Shown in pieces: positions 17,945 to 26,250 of a stretch of DNA of 64,000 nt. The stretch lies in contig NZ_CP119391.1 of NCBI RefSeq assembly GCF_031886125.1, positions 682,001 to 746,000 of the forward strand, given 5' to 3'. This DNA is from Halomonas piscis. GTDB taxonomy: Bacteria > Pseudomonadota > Gammaproteobacteria > Pseudomonadales > Halomonadaceae. The position numbers and the translations under genes were made by a program. The notes below the pieces were generated by a model. That model was not told the origin of the DNA, searched no databases, and worked only from the letters and a program-made list of their open reading frames with translations. Position 1 is the first letter of the stretch; each line of letters begins with the position of its first letter.

Positions 17945-19261
17945 GTGAAACCGGTGAGAGTAGGTATTTGTGGTCTGGGCACCGTCGGCGGCGGCACCTT
18001 CAACGTATTGACGCGCAACGCCGAAGACATCGCGCGCCGGGCGGGCCGCCCGATCGTGGTTGAGCAGGTAGGGCATCGCAGTATCCACCCGGACTGCGAT
18101 ATCACCGGTATCAAGGCCACCGGCGACGTCTTTGAAGTCGCCGCCAACCCCGATATCGACGTCATTGTCGAGCTCATCGGCGGCTACGATATCGCCCGGG
18201 AGCTGGTGCTCACCGCCATCGACAACGGCAAGCACGTGGTCACCGCCAACAAGGCGCTGATTGCCGTGCACGGCAACGAAATTTTCCAGGCGGCCCACGA
18301 CAAGGGCGTGATCGTCGCCTTCGAAGCGGCCGTTGCCGGCGGCATTCCGGTGATCAAGTCGCTGCGCGAGGGCCTGGGGGCCAACCGCATCGAATGGGTG
18401 GCCGGCATCATCAACGGCACCGGCAACTACATTCTCACCCACATGCGCGACGAAGGCCGTGCCTTTGAGGACGTGCTCGCCGAGGCCCAGGCGCTGGGCT
18501 ACGCCGAAGCCGATCCCACTTTCGACGTCGAAGGCATCGATGCCGCGCACAAGCTGACCATCATGGCGTCCATCGCCTACGGCGTGCCGCTGCAGTTCGA
18601 CAAGGCCTACACCGAGGGAATCGGCCGGATTACCGCCGAGGACGTCGAGCAGGCCGACAATCTAGGCTACATGATCAAGCATCTGGGAATCGCCAAGCGC
18701 ACCGACAACGGCCTGGAGCTTCGCGTCCACCCCACCCTCGTGCCCAAGGAGCGGCTGCTGGCCAACGTCAGCGGGGTGAAAAACGCCATTGCGGTGATGG
18801 GCGACGCCGTGGGCCCCACGCTTTACTACGGTGCCGGCGCCGGCTCCGAGCCCACGGCGTCGGCGGTGATTGCGGATATTCTCGACGTCGCCCGGGATAT
18901 CAACACCGAGCACCCGTACCGCGTGCCTTATCTGGCCTTCAGCGGCGTCACCGAGGACATGGACGCCCCGGCGATCATGCCCATGGAAGACATCACCACG
19001 GCCTACTACCTGCGCCTGCTGGCGGTGGACCGCCCCGGCGTGCTGGCCCGGGTGGCCACGATCCTTGCCGAGCACGGCATCTCCATCGAGGCGCTGATCC
19101 AGAAGGAAATCACCGAAGGCGAGCTGGTCCCCATCATCATGATGACCCACCGTACCAGGGAGCGTGAGATGAACGACGCCATCCGCGAGATCGAGTCCAT
19201 GGCCGATATTGCCGGCTCGGTGACCCGTATCCGGGTGGAGAGCCTGGACGAGGGAGAGTAA
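17945..19261 (+). CDS. hom: Homoserine dehydrogenase
   Basis: A 438-residue enzyme that reduces aspartate semialdehyde to homoserine, on the path to threonine and methionine. It has the NAD(P) motif GICGLGTVGGGT near the N-terminus, the catalytic domain (AGIINGTGNYILT; EADPTFDVEGIDAAHK) and a C-terminal ACT domain (DRPGVLARVATILAEHGI) for threonine feedback. The start is GTG. It is a stand-alone enzyme, not fused to aspartokinase. thrC begins 4 bp downstream. Confidence 0.96.
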   Translation: MKPVRVGICGLGTVGGGTFNVLTRNAEDIARRAGRPIVVEQVGHRSIHPDCDITGIKATGDVFEVAANPDIDVIVELIGGYDIARELVLTAIDNGKHVVTANKALIAVHGNEIFQAAHDKGVIVAFEAAVAGGIPVIKSLREGLGANRIEWVAGIINGTGNYILTHMRDEGRAFEDVLAEAQALGYAEADPTFDVEGIDAAHKLTIMASIAYGVPLQFDKAYTEGIGRITAEDVEQADNLGYMIKHLGIAKRTDNGLELRVHPTLVPKERLLANVSGVKNAIAVMGDAVGPTLYYGAGAGSEPTASAVIADILDVARDINTEHPYRVPYLAFSGVTEDMDAPAIMPMEDITTAYYLRLLAVDRPGVLARVATILAEHGISIEALIQKEITEGELVPIIMMTHRTREREMNDAIREIESMADIAGSVTRIRVESLDEGE

Positions 19262-19265
19262 CGCC

Positions 19266-20654
19266 ATGCGCTATATCAGCACCCGGGGCGAGGCCCCGGC
19301 GCTCTCCTTCGAGGAGGTCGTGCTCACCGGCATGGCCAGCGACGGCGGTCTCTACGTTCCCGAAACGCTGCCGTCGTTCACCCGCGACGCCCTGGCCGAC
19401 ATGGCCGGGCTGTCCTACGCCGACATCGCCTTTCGCGTGATCAAGCCCTTCGTCGGCGGCGAAATCGATGACACCACCCTGCATCAGCTGATAGTGGAGG
19501 CCTACTCGACCTTCAGCCACGACGCGGTGGTGCCGCTCAGGCAGCTGGATGCCAACCACTTTTTGCTCGAGCAGTTCCACGGTCCCACCCTGGCGTTCAA
19601 GGACGTGGCGCTGCAGCTTCTCGGCCGCATTCTTGATCACTTTCTCAAAAAGCGCGGCGAGCGCGCGGTGATCATGGGGGCAACGTCGGGGGATACCGGT
19701 TCGGCGGCGATCGAGGGCTGTCGCCACTGCGACAACCTGGATATCTTCATCCTGCACCCGCACAACCGGGTGTCCGAGGTGCAGCGCCGCCAGATGACCA
19801 CGGTGCTCGCGGACAACGTCTTCAACGTGGCCATCGAGGGCAACTTCGACGACGCCCAGGCCATGGTCAAGGCCAGCTTCGCCGATCAGGCCTTTCTCGA
19901 CGGCACCCGGCTGGTGGCGGTGAACTCGATCAACTGGGCGCGGATCATGGCGCAGATGGTCTACTACGTCGCCGCCGGCGTGGCCCTGGGCGCGCCCCAC
20001 CGCGAGGTGAGCTTCTGCGTGCCCTCGGCCAACTTCGGCAACGTCTTTGCCGGCTACATGGCCTACAAGATGGGGCTGCCGGTGAAGCAGTTCATCGTTG
20101 CGACCAACGCCAACGATATTCTGCACCGTACGCTTGCCGACAACGACTTCTCCAGGCGCGAGCTTGAGGCAACGCTGGCGCCTTCCATGGATATCGTGGT
20201 GTCGTCCAACTTTGAGCGCCTGCTGTTCGACGCCTATGACCGCGACGGTGCCGCCGTGGCGGCGCTTTTGGAGCGCTTCCAGCACGAGCCCGCCGCTTTG
20301 GCCGAGGCGCCGCTGGCCAAGCTGCGCGAGAAGTTCTCAAGCCACAGCGTGGATGACGCCACCATCCTCGAGGTCATCCGCGAAGCCCATCGGCGCACCG
20401 GCGAGCTGCTCGACCCGCACACCGCCACCGGCTACCGCGCCGCCGAGCGCGCTCGGGCGAACGCCGCCACGCCGATGATCACTCTTGCCACCGCGCACCC
20501 GGCCAAGTTTGCCGACGCCGTGATCGAGGCCGGCTTCCCCGGCGTTGAGCTGCCGCCGCACATGGAAGGCCTGCTCGAGCGCGAGGAGCGCTTTGCGGTG
20601 CTGCCCGCCGAGCTTGACGCCGTGCAGCGGTTCGTCGCGGAGAACCGCCGCTGA
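19266..20654 (+). CDS. thrC: Threonine synthase
   Basis: A 462-residue PLP enzyme that converts O-phosphohomoserine to threonine. The N-terminus MRYISTRGEAPALSFEE is typical of the long gammaproteobacterial form. The PLP lysine lies in HGPTLAFKDVALQ near residue 107, and the phosphate loop is ATSGDTGSAA. It is cotranscribed with hom, and its stop overlaps the recJ ATG by one base. Confidence 0.96.
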   Translation: MRYISTRGEAPALSFEEVVLTGMASDGGLYVPETLPSFTRDALADMAGLSYADIAFRVIKPFVGGEIDDTTLHQLIVEAYSTFSHDAVVPLRQLDANHFLLEQFHGPTLAFKDVALQLLGRILDHFLKKRGERAVIMGATSGDTGSAAIEGCRHCDNLDIFILHPHNRVSEVQRRQMTTVLADNVFNVAIEGNFDDAQAMVKASFADQAFLDGTRLVAVNSINWARIMAQMVYYVAAGVALGAPHREVSFCVPSANFGNVFAGYMAYKMGLPVKQFIVATNANDILHRTLADNDFSRRELEATLAPSMDIVVSSNFERLLFDAYDRDGAAVAALLERFQHEPAALAEAPLAKLREKFSSHSVDDATILEVIREAHRRTGELLDPHTATGYRAAERARANAATPMITLATAHPAKFADAVIEAGFPGVELPPHMEGLLEREERFAVLPAELDAVQRFVAENRR

Positions 20655-22450
20655 TGAGCGTACTGGCGGAACTGCCGCGAGGCATGACCCGGCCGCGCCT
20701 GGAGCCGCGGCCCCGGGATCCGGACGTCTACGCCCGGGCCCGGGCCGAAGGGCTCACGGCGCTTCAGGCGTGGCTTCTGGCCTCGCGCCTGCCGGGCTAC
20801 GCCGAGCCGCTTGCGCCTCTGGTCACGCCGGGGCTGCGTCACCTGGCGCACCCGGAGAAACTCGCCGACGGCCGCCGAGCCGCCGAGCGCATCGCCCAGG
20901 CGGTGACGGAGGGCGAGCACATCGGTATTCTCACCGATTACGACGTCGACGGCATTACCTCCCACGTGGTGATCCGGCGCACCCTGGTGGAGCTTTTTGG
21001 CGTGGCCGACGCGAAACTCCACAGCCTGATCGGCCACCGCATCCATGACGGCTACGGCATCAGCCTGCCGCTGGTGGAGCGCACCCTGGGGCTGGCACCG
21101 CGGCCGACGCTGGTCATCACCGCCGACTGCGGCAGCTCCGACGAGCCGCGCATTGCGCGCCTGGCCGAAGAGGGCATCGACGTGGTGGTCAGCGATCACC
21201 ACGCCCTGCCGGCAGAGGGGCCGCCGGCCTCGGCCTATGCCTGCGTGAATCCCACTCGGCATGACTGCGCCTACCCGGATGCCACCATTGCCGGCTGCAT
21301 GGTCGCCTGGCTGGTGATGTCGCTTGCGCGAAGCGTGCTCATCGAATGGGGCGCGCTGCCCGGCGCTACGCCCAAGCTCTCGCCGTGGCTGTCGTACGTG
21401 GCGCTGGGCACCGTGGCCGACTGCGTGTCGCTGGGGGCAAGCCCGGCCAACCGGGCTGTGGTCACTCAGGGCCTCAAGCTCATCAACCGCATGGAAGCGC
21501 CTTGCTGGCGAGCCATGGCCGAACGCCTGGGGCCGGACAGCGTGCCGTTCGACGCCGAAACCCTGGCGTTTCAGATGGGGCCCAGGATCAACGCCCGCTC
21601 GCGCCTTGACGACCCCTACGCGGCGCTGCATTTCATGCTCGCCGAAAGCGACGCCGTGGCGGCGAAGCAGCTTGGCATCCTTGAGGACGACAACCAGTCG
21701 CGCAAGGCCATCGAGGCGGAGATGGCGGCCGAAGCCAGGGCGCTTGCCGCCGAGTCGCTCGTCGCCGATGAGAAAGCCATCGTGGTGTTTGTCGAAGACG
21801 GCCACCCGGGGGTGCAGGGCATCGTCGGCTCCCGGCTGGTGCAGGCCTACGGCCGCCCGGCGCTGGTGCTCACCCGGGCTTCTGCTCCCGGAATGCTCAC
21901 CGGCTCCGGACGCTCCATCGACGGGCTGCACCTGCGCGACGCGCTACAGCGCACCTTTGAGCTGGCCCCCGAAGCGCTGCCGCGCTTTGGCGGGCACAGC
22001 GGCGCTGCCGGCATCGGCCTGCCCGAAGAACGCCTGGGCGAGTTCAAGGCGGCGTTCTTGCGCGCGGTAGAGGAGCAGCTGGGCGATGCGCCGCTTTATC
22101 CGCGGCTGTGGACCGACGGCGAGCTCGAGGCAGACCAGATGGATCTTGCCACCCTGGACGAGCTGGAGACGCTCGGCCCCTACGGCCGCGAGTTCGATCC
22201 GCCGCTGTTCGAGGGCGAATTTATCGTCGAGTCCCTGCGCCCGGTCGGCGCCGACGGCAGCCATCTGATGATGGAACTATCCACCGGCGCCGCGACGCTC
22301 AAGGCCATCTGGTTTCGCGCGCTGACCCCCGGTGAGCTTCCCGCCTTCGGCATGGGTGACACCCTGCACTGCGCCTACAAGCTCAACCGCAACCGCTTTC
22401 GCGGCCGCGAAAGCCTGCAGCTGATGGTGGAGCACGCCGAGCCGCGGTAG
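20654..22450 (+). CDS. recJ: Single-strand-specific 5'-3' exonuclease RecJ
   Basis: A 598-residue DHH-superfamily nuclease used in recombination and mismatch repair. Motifs include LTDYDVDGITSHV, the tandem-histidine motif VVVSDHHALP near residue 180, and the GGHSGAAG motif of the DHHA1 domain. It is coupled to thrC by an ATGA-like overlap, an order also seen in other Halomonadaceae and pseudomonads. The start could also be a later ATG, but the overlap favours 20654. Confidence 0.92.
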   Translation: MSVLAELPRGMTRPRLEPRPRDPDVYARARAEGLTALQAWLLASRLPGYAEPLAPLVTPGLRHLAHPEKLADGRRAAERIAQAVTEGEHIGILTDYDVDGITSHVVIRRTLVELFGVADAKLHSLIGHRIHDGYGISLPLVERTLGLAPRPTLVITADCGSSDEPRIARLAEEGIDVVVSDHHALPAEGPPASAYACVNPTRHDCAYPDATIAGCMVAWLVMSLARSVLIEWGALPGATPKLSPWLSYVALGTVADCVSLGASPANRAVVTQGLKLINRMEAPCWRAMAERLGPDSVPFDAETLAFQMGPRINARSRLDDPYAALHFMLAESDAVAAKQLGILEDDNQSRKAIEAEMAAEARALAAESLVADEKAIVVFVEDGHPGVQGIVGSRLVQAYGRPALVLTRASAPGMLTGSGRSIDGLHLRDALQRTFELAPEALPRFGGHSGAAGIGLPEERLGEFKAAFLRAVEEQLGDAPLYPRLWTDGELEADQMDLATLDELETLGPYGREFDPPLFEGEFIVESLRPVGADGSHLMMELSTGAATLKAIWFRALTPGELPAFGMGDTLHCAYKLNRNRFRGRESLQLMVEHAEPR

Positions 22451-22494
22451 CGCCCGGCGCTGTCTCCTGTCTTGCCCTGACCAAGGATTGGCTT

Positions 22495-23691
22495 ATGCCT
22501 GCACCGTCGACTTCGCAAACGGCGTCGCCGCTGGCCTTTCTCGGCCCGGCGTTTGCCTTTCTCGCGGTGATGCTGGGGACCACATTGCCCACGCCGCTGT
22601 ACCCGCTCTATCAGGCCGAATACGGCTTTTCCCAGCTGGTGATCACGGTCATTTTTGCCGTCTACGCCATCGGCGTGATCGGCGCGCTGGTGGTGACCGG
22701 GCGCTGGTCGGATCAGCTGGGGCGGCGCCCCATGCTGTTTGTCGGCATGCTGGCCGCCGCGCTTAGCGATGTGGTCTTTCTCGCCGGCGACAGCCTGGGA
22801 ACGCTGCTGGTGGGCCGGGTGATTTCGGGCATTTCCGCGGGAATATTTACCGGCACCGCGACGGTAGCGGTGATCGAGCTGGCCTCGGAGGCCTGGAAAC
22901 CTCGCGCCACCCTGGCCGCTACCGCGGTGAACATGGGCGGCCTGGGGCTTGGCCCGCTGGTGGCGGGCATTTTGGTCACCTGGCTGCCGGCGCCGCTTGC
23001 GCTGTCCTACGCGCTGCATCTGGGGCTGCTGGCCATCGGCATGCTGCTGGTCTGGCGTGCGCCGGAAACCGTGGCCCGCCAAGCGGCTCCGGACCTGCGC
23101 GTGCAGCGCCTGAGTATTCCGCCCGGGGTGCGCCGGGTGTTTGTGCCCGCCGCGCTGGTGGGGTTTGCCGGCTTTGCGGTGCTGGGCTTTTTCAACTCCA
23201 TGGCGCCGGCGTTCATGCAGCAGGTGCTGGGCGAACAAAACCTGGCGCTGATCGGCCTGGTGGTGTGCCTGGTGTTTATCGCCTCGACGGCGGGGCAGTC
23301 GCTGCAGGGGCGGATAGCGCCCCAGTGGCGGCTGCCGCTGGGGTGTTTGACGCTGCTGGTCGGAGCGCTGCTGATCGGCGCGGGGCTTTTTGCCGCCAGC
23401 ATGGCGACGTTTTGCGGCGGTGCGGTGCTGGCCGGGTCCGGCCAGGGCATCGGCTTTCGCGCCGGCATGGGCGCCATTGCGGCGGCTTCGCCGGCGGATC
23501 AGCGCGGCGCGGTAACGTCGGCCTTCTTCATCGTCGCCTACGTGGCGCTATCGATTCCGGTAGTGGGTATCGGCCTTGCCACCAGCCGTTTGGGGCTGGT
23601 GGCCACCGGCACCGGCTTTGCCGGGCTGGCCGCTCTTCTGTGCGCCTTGGCGCTTTGGCTGGTGCTGCGTATTCCGCGCGCCTCGGCGTAA
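22495..23691 (+). CDS. MFS transporter (12 TM, drug-efflux-like)
   Basis: A 398-residue major facilitator with about 12 hydrophobic segments. The loop 2-3 motif A appears as GRWSDQLGRRPML, and an early PLYPLY segment follows the first helix. It resembles small-molecule efflux carriers of the AraJ/YceL type. The substrate is not readable. It follows recJ by 44 bp on the same strand and is closed by an intrinsic terminator. Confidence 0.85.
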   Translation: MPAPSTSQTASPLAFLGPAFAFLAVMLGTTLPTPLYPLYQAEYGFSQLVITVIFAVYAIGVIGALVVTGRWSDQLGRRPMLFVGMLAAALSDVVFLAGDSLGTLLVGRVISGISAGIFTGTATVAVIELASEAWKPRATLAATAVNMGGLGLGPLVAGILVTWLPAPLALSYALHLGLLAIGMLLVWRAPETVARQAAPDLRVQRLSIPPGVRRVFVPAALVGFAGFAVLGFFNSMAPAFMQQVLGEQNLALIGLVVCLVFIASTAGQSLQGRIAPQWRLPLGCLTLLVGALLIGAGLFAASMATFCGGAVLAGSGQGIGFRAGMGAIAAASPADQRGAVTSAFFIVAYVALSIPVVGIGLATSRLGLVATGTGFAGLAALLCALALWLVLRIPRASA

Positions 23692-23717
23692 GGGGCCAGC
23701 GTTTTGTGCCTGCACTG

Positions 23718-23742
23718 TACCGGCCTTCGGGCCGGTATTTTT
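23718..23742 (+). terminator. Rho-independent terminator after the MFS gene
   Basis: TACCGGCC and GGCCGGTA form a perfect 8-bp stem with a TTCG tetraloop, followed by TTTTT. Confidence 0.9.
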
Positions 23743-23847
23743 ATGCCTGATCCAGGCGTATAGGCGGGTTTGGCGGGACAGGCCGGAAGAGGTATCCGAA
23801 GTACTTTTTATTCCGCGATGAAAGGCTGACATAATAAAAGTTTATTA

Positions 23848-24704
23848 GGGCCTGTTGACGTTTCACATTGGTAGCCATAAAAAGCCGCATGCCAAGGCCA
23901 CCATGCTTTCGTAATTTCGTTTGAGCTTATCGTAGCGCGTCGCAATGGCGCGATACGGTTTCAATCGAGCAAAGGCATTCTCAACCAGATGCCGGTAGCG
24001 ATATAACCCTCTGTCCAGATTGGCATTTCCTTTTTTCGAGTTACGCCTGCGTGGAATGACGGCAGCCATTCCTTTGGCTTCGACCTGCTCGCGGATACGT
24101 TCACTGTCATAGCCTTTGTCAGCCACCAGCGCGTCACCTGCCGGCAAACCGTCAATCAATGCCTGGGCTTCCGTGCTGTCGTGCACTTCACCCCCGGTTA
24201 TTCTGAAGGCGATCGGCAACCCATAAGCATCCACGGCCAAGTGGATCTTGCTGGTATTGCCTGCACGACTTTTGCCAATGGCTTCTGCATCTTCCGTGGC
24301 AGCCCCAGTGCTATCTTGGTGAGCCTTGACGTAGGAACCATCAATAAATAGCCACTCGACATCAGGATCTTCCACCAGAGAGATGAAAATCCTCATCAGC
24401 TTTCCACTCGCTGACCAGGCGTTGAAGCGCTTGTAGACCGTGTTCCAGGGGCCAAACGCCTCCGGTAGGTCCCGCCACGGGCAGCCGGTTCGCATCCGAT
24501 AAAGGATGCCTTCCACCGTGGTACGCAGATCGGTCTTGTCATAAATACCTTGTTGAAGCAGGATAGATTTCAGCTTCGGCCAGTGTTCATCCGTGAGCAT
24601 TTGTCGGGGCATGGCAGGCTTGCAGTTTGTTGGCTTAGGAACCTTTATTCTGTGAGCTTGCCCCTATCCTGCCAATACCCCTGCCATGAAACGTCAACAG
24701 ACCC
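23848..24704. mobile_element. Complete IS5-family insertion sequence (857 bp)
   Basis: The ends are inverted repeats. The left end reads gggcctgttgacgtttca, and the right end, reverse complemented, reads gggtctgttgacgtttca, with one mismatch in 18. Both sides are flanked by TA (23846-23847 and 24705-24706), the duplication expected for this IS5 subgroup. One intact transposase gene fills the element. Near-perfect ends and an intact gene suggest recent insertion. It separates the MFS gene from the tor operon. Confidence 0.92.
23863..24612 (-). CDS. IS5-family transposase
   Basis: A 249-residue DDE transposase beginning MPRQMLTDEHWPKLKSIL with an N-terminal DUF4096-like part (YRMRTGCPWRDLP). 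The catalytic domain shows FIDGSYVKAHQ (first Asp), VADKGYDS (second Asp) and HLVENAFARLKPYR (Glu region). No frameshift is seen, unlike IS5 members that use two frames. The stop codon lies inside the left inverted repeat. Confidence 0.93.
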   Translation of the reverse strand: MPRQMLTDEHWPKLKSILLQQGIYDKTDLRTTVEGILYRMRTGCPWRDLPEAFGPWNTVYKRFNAWSASGKLMRIFISLVEDPDVEWLFIDGSYVKAHQDSTGAATEDAEAIGKSRAGNTSKIHLAVDAYGLPIAFRITGGEVHDSTEAQALIDGLPAGDALVADKGYDSERIREQVEAKGMAAVIPRRRNSKKGNANLDRGLYRYRHLVENAFARLKPYRAIATRYDKLKRNYESMVALACGFLWLPM

Positions 24705-24800
24705 TAAAACACTCAGCTTTTCTCGGAGCGCCGGCAGTGAGGTGTCGGGGCCGGGTTATGACGTCATCGAAAACATCGCTACCAACCGCCGGAGGGCAGC

Positions 24801-24980
24801 ATGGCCAAATCCGATAGCCGGGCAGAGGCCGGCAGCAGCAAGCGTCGTGAGTGGGCGGCGCTGCTGTTTATTGTCGCTATTGTCGTTCCCCTGCTGAGCA
24901 TCGCCGTGGTCGGCGGCTACGGCTTTGTCGTGTGGATGCTGCAGGTCTTCGTGCTGGGTCCGCCCGGGCACGGCGGCTGA
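24801..24980 (+). CDS. torE: TorE/NapE-family small membrane protein
   Basis: A 59-residue protein beginning MAKSDSRAEAGSSKRREW, with a charged N-terminus, one long hydrophobic span (LLFIVAIVVPLLSIAVVGGYGFVVW) and a short C-terminus. The VGGYGFVVWM segment is characteristic of NapE/TorE proteins. GGAGGG lies 5-10 bases before the ATG. It opens the torECAD operon as in Shewanella. Its biochemical role is not established. Its start lies 97 bp from the IS5 element. Confidence 0.82.
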   Translation: MAKSDSRAEAGSSKRREWAALLFIVAIVVPLLSIAVVGGYGFVVWMLQVFVLGPPGHGG

Positions 24981-25008
24981 CATCATTCATACTTGAGGGG
25001 GAGACACC

Positions 25009-26241
25009 ATGAAGTTCATTGCCACGCTGTGGAATACGTTGAAGCGACCGCCGGTACATATCAGCCTCGGGGTCATTATTCTGGTCAGCTTTATTGCCGG
25101 GGTGATTTTCTGGGGCGGCTTCAACACCGCCATGGAAGTGACGAATACCGAGAAGTTTTGCGTCAGCTGTCACGAGATGGAAGACAACGTCTACCAGGAG
25201 CTGCAGGAAACCATTCACTGGTCCAACCGTACCGGCGTACGGGCGATCTGTTCGGATTGCCACGTGCCCCACGACTGGACGGCAAAAATCGCGCGCAAGA
25301 TGCAGGCGAGCAAGGAAGTCTGGGGTGCGATATTCGGCACCATCGACACGCCGGAAAAATTCGAGGAAAAGCGTCTGGAGCTGGCACAGCACGAGTGGGC
25401 ACGCTTCAAGGCCAACGGCTCCAAGGAATGTCGCAGCTGCCACGACTACGACAGCATGGACTGGGAGCGCATGTCCGACGAGGCGCGGCGCTTCATGAAA
25501 CCTGCCGCCGAGCGTGATCAGAGCTGCCTGGACTGCCACAAGGGCATCGCCCACCATCTGCCCGAAGACATGAACAAGGGCGGCAACCCCATGCTTGCCA
25601 AGCTGGTAAACAACGCCGTCTCCGTGGATTCGGGAAGCGACGAGGCTTACTACAGCGCCGAGTCCGTGGACCTGTACCGCGACGCCGAGCTTGACGAGCT
25701 GGCCGGCCAGCTGACCATTGCCTCGGAAGTGACCGTGGAGGAGACCCGGGGCGACAGCGTCAGGCTGAATATCCCCGGCTGGCGCAAGGAGAAGGGCTTT
25801 GGCCGGGTGCTGTATGAAGACTTTGGCCAGAATATCGAAAGCGCGATTCTTGACAGAGACGTTGCCCAGGATGACGCCCTGATCGACACCGGCGAGCAAA
25901 AGGTCGATGAGCTGACCGGCCTGCCCTGGGCCCGGGTGAACGTCGAGCTGTGGGCGAAGAAGGGCGCCTACGTCGACAGGCGCGACGCGCTTTGGGACAC
26001 CGCCAGCCAGATCTACCACGACGGCTGCAGCGTGTGCCATACCGAGCCCGACCCCGGACACTTTGATGCCAACACCTGGCCGGCGATGTTCTCCGGCATG
26101 GTGGGCTTTACCAATATGGACGGGCCGACACAGTCGCTTGTGCTCAAGTACCTGCAGAAGCACTCCTCGGACTATGTTCAGGACGCACAAGCCGTTGATG
26201 CGGAAAACACCACCGGCGTCACAGACGTAGCCGGGGAATAA
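25009..26241 (+). CDS. torC: Pentaheme c-type cytochrome TorC
   Basis: A 410-residue quinol-oxidising cytochrome of the NapC/NirT/TorC family. An uncleaved N-terminal helix (residues ~18-38) anchors it in the inner membrane. Four haem motifs lie in the N-terminal half (CVSCH ~51, CSDCH ~81, CRSCH ~141, CLDCH ~173). The fifth (CSVCH ~340) lies in the C-terminal TorC-specific domain that passes electrons to TorA. Five CxxCH motifs distinguish it from tetrahaem NapC. It lies between torE and torA. Confidence 0.95.
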   Translation: MKFIATLWNTLKRPPVHISLGVIILVSFIAGVIFWGGFNTAMEVTNTEKFCVSCHEMEDNVYQELQETIHWSNRTGVRAICSDCHVPHDWTAKIARKMQASKEVWGAIFGTIDTPEKFEEKRLELAQHEWARFKANGSKECRSCHDYDSMDWERMSDEARRFMKPAAERDQSCLDCHKGIAHHLPEDMNKGGNPMLAKLVNNAVSVDSGSDEAYYSAESVDLYRDAELDELAGQLTIASEVTVEETRGDSVRLNIPGWRKEKGFGRVLYEDFGQNIESAILDRDVAQDDALIDTGEQKVDELTGLPWARVNVELWAKKGAYVDRRDALWDTASQIYHDGCSVCHTEPDPGHFDANTWPAMFSGMVGFTNMDGPTQSLVLKYLQKHSSDYVQDAQAVDAENTTGVTDVAGE

Positions 26242-26250
26242 GGAGGCCGT

